From Symbiodinium microadriaticum (Eukaryota > Sar > Dinophyceae > Suessiales > Symbiodiniaceae), in contig LSRX01000520.1 of NCBI GenBank assembly GCA_001939145.1, positions 62,001-126,000 of the forward strand: 64,000 nucleotides of DNA. The letters run 5' to 3'. Each line of letters opens with the position of its first letter. The first letter of the stretch is position 1. The notes under the pieces are model-generated. The model was not told the DNA's origin, did no database searches, and was given only the letters and a program-made list of their open reading frames with translations. The translations under genes were made by a program, and so were the position numbers. Below, piece after piece: positions 56,701 to 64,000 of the stretch.

Positions 56701-58834
56701 CCTTGCCCACAATACAAAATCAGACCAAATTATGTTGATGCATTGCGTTCTGATACTGATCTGAAATCGCACGAGACTGAGGGCAAGGCTCAAGCTGCGA
56801 GACCTGTGGTGTTTGGAGGGGATGTCAGCTCTTTACACCATACGCAAGAGCATTCCTTCTGCAAGGCTTGAGTGGAGCAGGCGAAGCTACCATGAGACGT
56901 CCTCGTCTGCAGCAGCTCACCGCAAAAAGCGGCGTCTCTTTCTTTCCGTGAGAAAAAAGGTTTTGTATTGCGCAGTACCTCCGCTTTATTAAATTGCCGG
57001 TGTGGGGGCAGATCTGCGATAATCTACGTAGACGCCCGTCGGGTTGTCTTCCACGCTGCGCGAGACTGGAGAGACATGTGGCAAAAGTCAGGCCTTGTTG
57101 CACTCGGGCACCCGTACATAGGAGAAACTGTATCGGATGCTTGAGGGCTTCAGCAAGCTGCAGCGGCGCTTGTGTGCACGGGTCGAGAAGCTTGGCGAGC
57201 TGAGCGTGTTTGCAGACTTAACAGAACAGACTGAGTTGAAGTGCCAGTCTTCGGAACGTTGAGTTCAAGGTGGCTATCACCAATGTGCTTGTGGCAGGTT
57301 GAGGGTCTTGGAAAGCCACCAGCCGACGGTGAAGCACGGCAGCCTCCCATCTAAATGGACTTCTGAAGGATCGGCAAGCGTCTCTGGCAGCGCACCTTTT
57401 CAAGAAGCATACCCTATCGGACACGCTAACCATATGAAATCCGTGTCCCGACAGGACAGGAGAACCTGTAGAATGACAGCATGTCTCATACTGTAAAAAA
57501 CGGTCATGTGGAATGATTCTAGCTTCGCACCCCAACAGAATCACACCAGCAGTCGTGAACGGGCATCCGATCCAGTTCTCTTCGTCCACGGACGCTTCCA
57601 CATGGTGTCTGACGTCCTGCCCGCCTGCATGGAGAGCTGAGCTTCGCATCTCTGAAGCTTCAGCCGCCCTTTGCCGTCAGCCCGAGAATGCGCATGCGGC
57701 AGTCTTACCTGCGATGGAGAGACCGCCTGTCCGCACCAGGCCAACACCCAGGCCCAAGTTCTTGGGGCGGAGGGCAATCAAGGGGAAACTTGCTCCAAAA
57801 TCTTGCCCAGGGACGCCCGTCAATTGTGGCTATGAATCATTCCTGGCCAAGAAATCTCCCAAGAATCCGGCATCTTTTTTTTGGAGTTGTGCTTGAAGAT
57901 GCTCCCGTCACACTTCCGGAAACAAAGCAAGTGCATGCTCGAAGGTGCCGCTCGGCGAGAAGGTCTGTGAACAGCGATGGACATTCAGGCTCGTGGTCCG
58001 TCCGGTGATCGCATTGTTGAAGAAGCTCTACCTCCTGAACAGTCCTGAACACATGTCATGGCCCGTGTGCCCTCGACCCTGATCCATTCTCGGTTTCCGG
58101 GCTGTGGCCGGCGGGTATGGTCCGAGGGTGCGATTTACTACGGGGTAAGTGGAGTGTACATCAATGGTGGTGTCCGCTTTGCCGCAGAGACTGGACCGCA
58201 CTGGCATTTCCTAGTTCATGACGACGCCGTTTTCCATGACATGACACAGAACCCGCATACAAGCATGTGCCATTCGCAGTCCCAGAAGCATGAATCATGT
58301 ACTCAGAAGTTGAGGCTGCATGCTTGGTTGGGGAAATCCAAGGTACCTGATATGGTACGGAGTAGCATTTAGAGTATCTCTTCGATGGGTAGCAGGCATC
58401 AACTCGGGCGAAGTGGTTAGCGGAAGCACATCCGAGGTGACCCCGGAGCACGGCCTGTACCACGACACGCTTTGGGACGTTACCTTCAACATCGAAGCAC
58501 ATTTCTGCACATCTCGGCTTTGGGACACAAAAGGCTATGTGGGAGGTGACGCGGGTGGTTGAGACATCACCCACTAATGTACAGCGTTGGGCCTGCGACG
58601 CGGACCACTCACTTGGAGATCAGAAGCACAATTTACTTGTCCATGAGCGTTGTTTTCCGATGTTGAGAATGTTATGTGGGCCTTCTGGTGTCGCACGATG
58701 TCCCGTGGCTCCTGCGAAGATCTAAGTTGAGTTGCCTTCGTGCCCCAGAAATCAGAGGTAGTATTCCGTAAGCCCAGCACTATTCCACCACCGGACTTTC
58801 TCGCTTCACCCCCCCACCTTTACTTCGTTTGCGG
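53783..58834. other. No gene seen
   Basis: Open frames of 60-145 codons overlap on both strands without recognisable motifs. A (GT)n run lies at 55856-55872. Confidence 0.4.
55856..55872 (+). repeat. (GT)n microsatellite
   Basis: Short pure GT run followed by ATGTGCGCAG. Confidence 0.9.
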
Positions 58835-58978
58835 ATGTCAGAGGAGGAACAGTCGCGATCCATTATTCTCAGCATCACCGATTCTTCGGAGCAACGGCAA
58901 AAGCTGAACGACACCTTGCCCCCTGGCGGAAACGAGATATACCTCGGTCTTGCCTTCAGGAGCTTGAGCCTATATTGA
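58835..58978 (+). CDS. Weak candidate: 47-residue open frame or exon
   Basis: ATG at 58835 reads MSEEEQSRSIILSITDSSEQ and continues to FRSLSLY before TGA at 58976. Composition and codon choice look protein-like, but the frame is short, a 68-codon minus-strand frame covers it, and no family is recognised. Confidence 0.2.
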   Translation: MSEEEQSRSIILSITDSSEQRQKLNDTLPPGGNEIYLGLAFRSLSLY

Positions 58979-59199
58979 ATAAGCACTCATTGATTTCCTG
59001 ATGTAGCTGTTGTCAGTTCTTTCGTAGTGCGCCTATGGAAGCCGTGCCAACCTGTGGTCGTGACGAAATGTTCTGACCGAAATCATTGCCGTAAAGCCAA
59101 AGACACCAGTCCTTAGCCTGACAACAGCAAGAGCATTGGACTGTATCTGACCAAGGTCTCAGGGCAAGTACTCGTTACCTGATGGAGCTCCGAGGAGTG

Positions 59200-59308
59200 C
59201 CTCGGTCCAGGACGACGACTACTAAGGACTACTAGTACTGCTGCTAGTACTACTATCCCCGTGCTCCTATTAGTACTGCGACTGCCACTGCTATTGCTTT
59301 TGCTGGTA
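59200..59308 (+). repeat. Imperfect ACT/CTG/TAC trinucleotide region
   Basis: CGACGACGACTACTAAGGACTACTAGTACTGCTGCTAG-type sequence with repeated TAGTACT palindromic words, then CTGCCACTGCTATTGCTTTTG. It is low complexity and probably explains the Leu-rich start of the frame that follows. (The quoted words are overlapping short pieces of the tract: CTACTAGTACTGCTGC and TAGTACTACT.). Confidence 0.55.
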
Positions 59309-59500
59309 CCCAAGACCAAGGTCGCGAACTTCGACAAGGCTCTGACACGGATGACCTTCAGCGTCGCCAGCCTGACATCCCACGTGAACCTGAGCAGCAA
59401 CCTCATTGACACGTGCAAGGAGAAGATGGTCAGCCGCCCGCATGAGCCCATGCATCGAGACACCGAGCTGCTCCTGCTTCGTGTATTGCTTCCTTCGTAG
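59309..59500 (+). CDS. Weak candidate exon, high GC3
   Basis: Within the open frame 59261-59500 the part from about 59309 (KTKVANFDKALTRMTFSVAS and onward to HEPMHRDTE) has strikingly GC-ending codons (for example AAG ACC AAG GTC GCG AAC TTC GAC), as in highly used dinoflagellate genes. The upstream 16 codons are a Leu-rich low-complexity run and may be non-coding. It could be one exon of a spliced gene. I recognise no family, and a minus-strand frame of 143 codons covers it. Confidence 0.3.
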   Translation, partial: PKTKVANFDKALTRMTFSVASLTSHVNLSSNLIDTCKEKMVSRPHEPMHRDTELLLLRVLLPS

Positions 59501-59767
59501 CCACAGCCAGGTCGATTGTGGAAATCACGACGCTCGTGCTCCAAAGCATCACAAAACCGTTTTTCTAGAAGGGAGAAAAGAGACTTAACGGCTTCAGGAG
59601 CTGTTGTGATTACCGGTTTTCCCGACCAAATCCTACGCCAATGACTTTCTCACCATTAATTAGCGGCCAAGGCATCCTCGCCAGGCACGGGGTTAGGCTG
59701 AGGCCATGCACGCGACAAGTCAAGTCTTTACAGAGTTCAGCGCTGAAAATTCTCGCAGGTGGTGGCC

Positions 59768-59806
59768 GATGATGATTGATGCCGATGATGACGGTGATGA
59801 TGACGG

Positions 59807-59841
<35 letters not shown>
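59768..59841 (+). repeat. (GAT)n microsatellite
   Basis: GAT repeats interrupted by GCC and GAC near the start, then about 12 pure copies. The Asp-rich translation of this tract is not evidence of a gene. Confidence 0.95.
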
Positions 59842-60009
59842 TTTGTTGGTTGAGTGTCGGTCCCGTGACCTGCACCTTAGACTGTAGGTCGAGGTGAGAG
59901 CAACAATCATCGCGACCAGTCTGAGCACATGCCGCAAGCGGTTTCAGTTTCTCAAGTCGAATCTACTTGCGCCCGGCGGACATCATGGACGGCACTGCAG
60001 ACTGAACAT

Positions 60010-60039
60010 AAAAAAAAGGCTGGAGTTGCTTTTTTTTTT
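60010..60039. repeat. A8 - 12 bases - T10 fold-back
   Basis: Eight A at 60010-60017, a 12-base spacer, then ten T at 60030-60039. It can form a small A/T stem. Confidence 0.85.
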
Positions 60040-63020
60040 GAGCTTGACCAAGGTCTTGCTTTGGATGCTTTGGAGTTGGCGCTCGATATGGCGATCCGGA
60101 CCATGCAAGACGCACATCGTCAAACCTTAATAATTGTTGGAGTCTTGATCTGTTTCTGGTTGTGCTTGTGTTAGGTGAACAAGCAGCGGGTGGAGCTGCT
60201 GGACCAAGTCCGTAATTGGTTCCAAACCAGCTGCTGCTGTGCGGTCTTCGAGGAAGAGCACGAGGTGGGCGAGTAGATCTAATGAGGACTGGCTTTGTGA
60301 CCGTGTTCACGATGCCCAATCCCAAACAGGTGAAGGTCGCCTCATGAGCGCGTTGAGGGGCGGGGCCCCAAGTCGGCAGAGTCGAAGTCCTCTTCAAAGA
60401 TGTATGCATTTCATGCGAGGACACCGCTGCTGTGCCGTTCACAAGCCGTCCTTAAACGCAGCGCATTCCGAGGTGCCTTGATTCCAAGCCGCTTGGACAG
60501 CCGTTCATTCTCAGCTCGCTGGGTCTGTGAGCGGGCCGAGGTGGGCTGTGACATTTTGTCGATGTCAGGGGCTACCCTCACGACCCGAACCCCTCTGAGA
60601 ACTGTGTACACTCCTGCAAACGTGGCACTCCTTGAGGCATCGACGAGCTTCTTATCAGCAAGGACTTGTGCTGCGCCGCTGCGCATTGCTGATTCGGGTT
60701 TCTGCATCTCGCGCACTCTGCCTGGAGTGTGTGAGGATTGATTCTGACGGCTTGTCATTCTGCTTTGATTGAGGAATCGGAAAATCCGAAGATGGCAGGG
60801 CTTGTAAAGCCTTGGCTGTAGCCGTTAGCTCATTAATCACATCACCCTGCAATTTGTGTGTGGACTTCGAAGTGTTCGTATTAGGGGAGATGCAGCTTGG
60901 GCAAGCTCCTGGATCATCCGGCACAACCAGAATACATGTCAACCACGCGTCGTGAGAGGGGTTTGCGGGATCCGGTAGCCCTTCACTCGATCTCCAGGAT
61001 GCCTTCTTGTGTGGCGAAGATGTGGAAAGGCTCTTGGCCAACGAGTTCGAGGCCGGAGAGGGATCCATCAGCCACCCTACAGAACAGTAGCCTGCCAAGA
61101 AGTAGACACGGATCCTGTGCAAAAAGGCTTCGCCTAGATTGCTGCTCACTGCTCCTTTCCAACCCCTTCAGCTTCCATTCCGCTGACCCATCAGTCCTGC
61201 CAGTCGGCAACGTAGCATTCATAAATGCATCGTAAACATTCGGGGGTACATTGGGCTCGTGACATTTAGCACAGTCCTTAGTCGAGGATCATTCAAGAAT
61301 GTAGCCATCACACACGGCATCCGTGGCGAAGCGAACAAGAAACATTCAACACACTGCCGAGCGAAGAAGGACTGGCAGCAGCGTCCCCGCCTCGCCACGG
61401 CCCTGCTCAGCCGCCTCGCCAAGGTGGCACTGGGATCGTGTAGTACTAGGCTTAACTGAAATTCAGAAGATGTCAGTGGACCGAGTCCGCCAACAAGGCT
61501 ACGCGTTTGTGGCTGCTGCTGCGCGAAAGAAAGAGTGCTGAAACACTTCAACACCTGTCCACCCGTGAGATGTCACGAGCCTGCGCCTTTGCTCGCTGCG
61601 GCTTGAACTTAAAAATCCGTTCATCTGTAAGGCCAATCTAGACAGCCGAAAGCCGCACATTTGCAGCCTCTTGAAAACCGCAAGGCCCGTCGTGGACGCA
61701 TGGCCTGGGAGGCGCTGCATGATCTTAGTTTCCTGTCCTTCCGACAGGGAAATGTCTCATGTCGCCGACAAACTTTATCTTGCTTGGTTACAACTGTTCA
61801 GAGGTGCTATGTGCGATGCTGCGGCATCAGGTGGTCACTCGCAGCGGAAAGTGGCAAGGCTGTCGGTGATGCTTCCTCGAATATTACAACAACCACATTG
61901 ATCGGATAGATAGTTGAAGAACCACATGTGATATCAGTGGTGTCTTCTAGCCGTAGCATGGCCTAGGAGACCAACATCTATCATTACGGGGCCGCAATTG
62001 GCCGGGACCCTGGTGGTGACCAGTGAAAAGATGCAGCTCGATTCGGCAGACAGCAGTGTCTGTTACCAGCTGAGAGATGGCCTCGACTTTAATCCGCACA
62101 ACATGCAAGGCGCCTGCGAGAAATCTGCAGACTGGACGAGACTTTGTGGCAGTCGGTTGGAGAGGCCTGTAGGAACACGAACTGGGGTATTTTAAATATC
62201 CTTCGCGATATGCAAGTTTCCTGTAAGTGCATCTTCGCTCTGTAACAACAAGCACCAAGTGGACTATGATGTCGATATCATCCCCTGGCATGTTCATTTG
62301 ACGCTTCTAGAACAAGACGTGCAAGCGCAGGCGTCCATTTCATCGCAAAGATGCCCAAACACGCAGGTATTCAGAGCGTTTTTGCCATGTTGTCCTTCAA
62401 AGAAACGCTGCTCCAAGGTCCGTTCCAATCTCATACTTGCAAAAATCTCCGGCCTTTTGTGGCCTAAGCGGGTTTGGAGACTTCAGCCACAGTTTTTTGT
62501 TGCAACCAAGCTCGCCGCCATCCTGCGAAACTAACAACTGCATGGTGCCTCGAATGAGGTACTTATACAAGCACCAGAACCACGTAGTTTCAGCAAAGCG
62601 ACAGCGATGACACAGAGGTGCAAAAGGTCCAAGCCAAAACGAGTAGTTTGGGGAAGCATTGCAGGGACACCCGAACCTCGTGAAGTCTCGTCAACTTCAC
62701 ATCTGAGTCAAATGGCATGGTGCAGGGAACTTTCTGGCTGGGGCCGAGGCTCGCTATCGATCTGCTCGATGCTGCTTGGATCTTTTCGTACGGGGCGCTG
62801 GTTTTCAAAGTTACCTCACACGCTCAACCCAGCAGGTGTGAAAGCAACCAAGGTCATGACGTTGCAGCGCGTGGTGCCCAATGTCTATGCTTTCAGTTGC
62901 TGGTCAGATTAACCTTTAGGCGAGCTATCGACAACCCGAAACTCATTCGAGCAAGTTTGCAAAACCCAGTGTGTAGATTTCAATCATACCGACTGTACAA
63001 AAAATGCAATCGCGAGACCA

Positions 63021-63045
63021 GAGAGACAGAGAGAGAGAGAGAGAT
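63021..63045 (+). repeat. (GA)n microsatellite
   Basis: GAGAGACAGAGAGAGAGA-type tract ending in TAAAGTG. Confidence 0.9.
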
Positions 63046-64000
63046 AAAGTGAAAGCACAAGGAGGTACAGAGTCGGTGTGAAGGGTTGGAAGAAGCTTGC
63101 AGTTTCAGCATCGAAAACAGGTCTGTTAATGCGTGGCCGTCTGCCCGCTGAGATGCAGGTTCGGCTATCAGCGCCTGCGGCAGCCCCTTGGATTCTGGAT
63201 GTTGATGTGTTCGCATGTTTTTTTAGGGAGGGCCGTTCTTCGAATCAATGTCCCTCTCGAAGCTCGTTAACCGCTTGTTCGGGAGGTTAAGGCAGGGATT
63301 CCAAGCTTGGCAGCATTCTCGTGGCTGCATTGCAACAACCGATCATCGAAGGGGTCACGCCCTGATACTGCTGGATTCCACATGTGGAGCTCTTACAACA
63401 ATGGTGGCGAGCTTCATTTGGGAGAGGAGTGGCCGGAGGGGTTCTCTGCAGCACTGAGGCCATTGGACAAAAGCCCTTTGGCTGCTGGAGTCCATGGTGT
63501 CCTCCGAGGACTGCGGGTGGCATCGGGAGTCTAAGAAAAAACGCCGCATGTTCAAAGTTTGCAAGGCAGACTTCAAGCTTTAACTTCCAGACCGTCGAGC
63601 TTAAGACTGCCATTCCATATTCCTTGCTGCATGAGCTCGCCAGTCTTCCAGGCTACATTTCCAGGCTATATAACAGAACTTGGAGTGGGCTGCTGTCCTG
63701 CACCTGCAGGTTCTGCCGAATGTGGTCACCTGCAACAGCGCCACCGGTCAGGATTCTTCCAATCTGTCCTCGCGAAAGCCGAAGTCGAAGTGCTGTGCAA
63801 GCCCAATACCAAATAGACTGAGTAAACCGAAGTTATGAGCCAACATCAGCCAGCATATACGCATGTGTAAAATGTTCCAGTACGCAGTTGTACATGCTTA
63901 CATGCTATGCAGCGTGTGTTCATATGCACAGCCATCACCCCCTTCGGCCCTTCGGCAACAAGACAACGCGCCAGATCAGGCAATCGCTGCTTGTGCGAAG

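Larger units (their letters stand above)
59842..64000. other. No gene seen
   Basis: Open frames of up to 164 codons on both strands without motifs. A (GA)n tract lies at 63021-63045 and an A8/T10 fold-back at 60010-60039. Confidence 0.4.

Overview
The window looks like nuclear DNA of a dinoflagellate, most probably a Symbiodiniaceae-like alga. This is an inference. It rests on a very large intronless retrotransposon polyprotein in a style I associate with dinoflagellate LINE-like elements, moderately GC-rich DNA with very long gene-poor stretches, and abundant tetranucleotide and trinucleotide microsatellites. No bacterial operon, ribosomal RNA, tRNA, CRISPR array or complete dinoflagellate spliced-leader sequence was found by eye.

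Layout. Bases 1-3361 are a perfect GCGT tetranucleotide array ending at a single N. From 3.4 to 10.5 kb there are microsatellites, a GGGTTAAT-type minisatellite with an inverted arm, and the first copy (about 8.17-9.18 kb) of a roughly 1 kb duplicated segment whose second copy lies at 40.03-40.98 kb. From about 10.53 to 23.86 kb lies one non-LTR retrotransposon of about 13.3 kb. Each side is bordered by 34 bp of (TATG)n. The rest (23.9-64 kb) has no gene I can identify; it holds microsatellites, polypurine and polypyrimidine tracts, short tandem repeats and a few weak exon candidates.

The retrotransposon is the main content. ORF1 (about 10746-11933) encodes a coiled-coil protein and has one in-frame TAG near its start. 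ORF2 is in the -1 frame relative to ORF1 and runs from about 12.0-12.3 kb to 23779, broken only by one TGA at 13826-13828. In order, ORF2 encodes a hydrophobic N-terminal part, three diverged copies of a module of about 325 residues that I do not recognise, Ser/Pro/Arg-rich linkers, a second hydrophobic part, a type-1 RNase H, an endonuclease/exonuclease/phosphatase (EEP) domain, a reverse transcriptase with a WMDD active site, two zinc fingers and a C-terminal extension. All expected catalytic residues are present. Endonuclease nicking, target-primed reverse transcription and RNA removal could thus all come from one polyprotein. The triplicated module, the RNase H placed before the endonuclease and the (TATG)n borders are the most unusual features.
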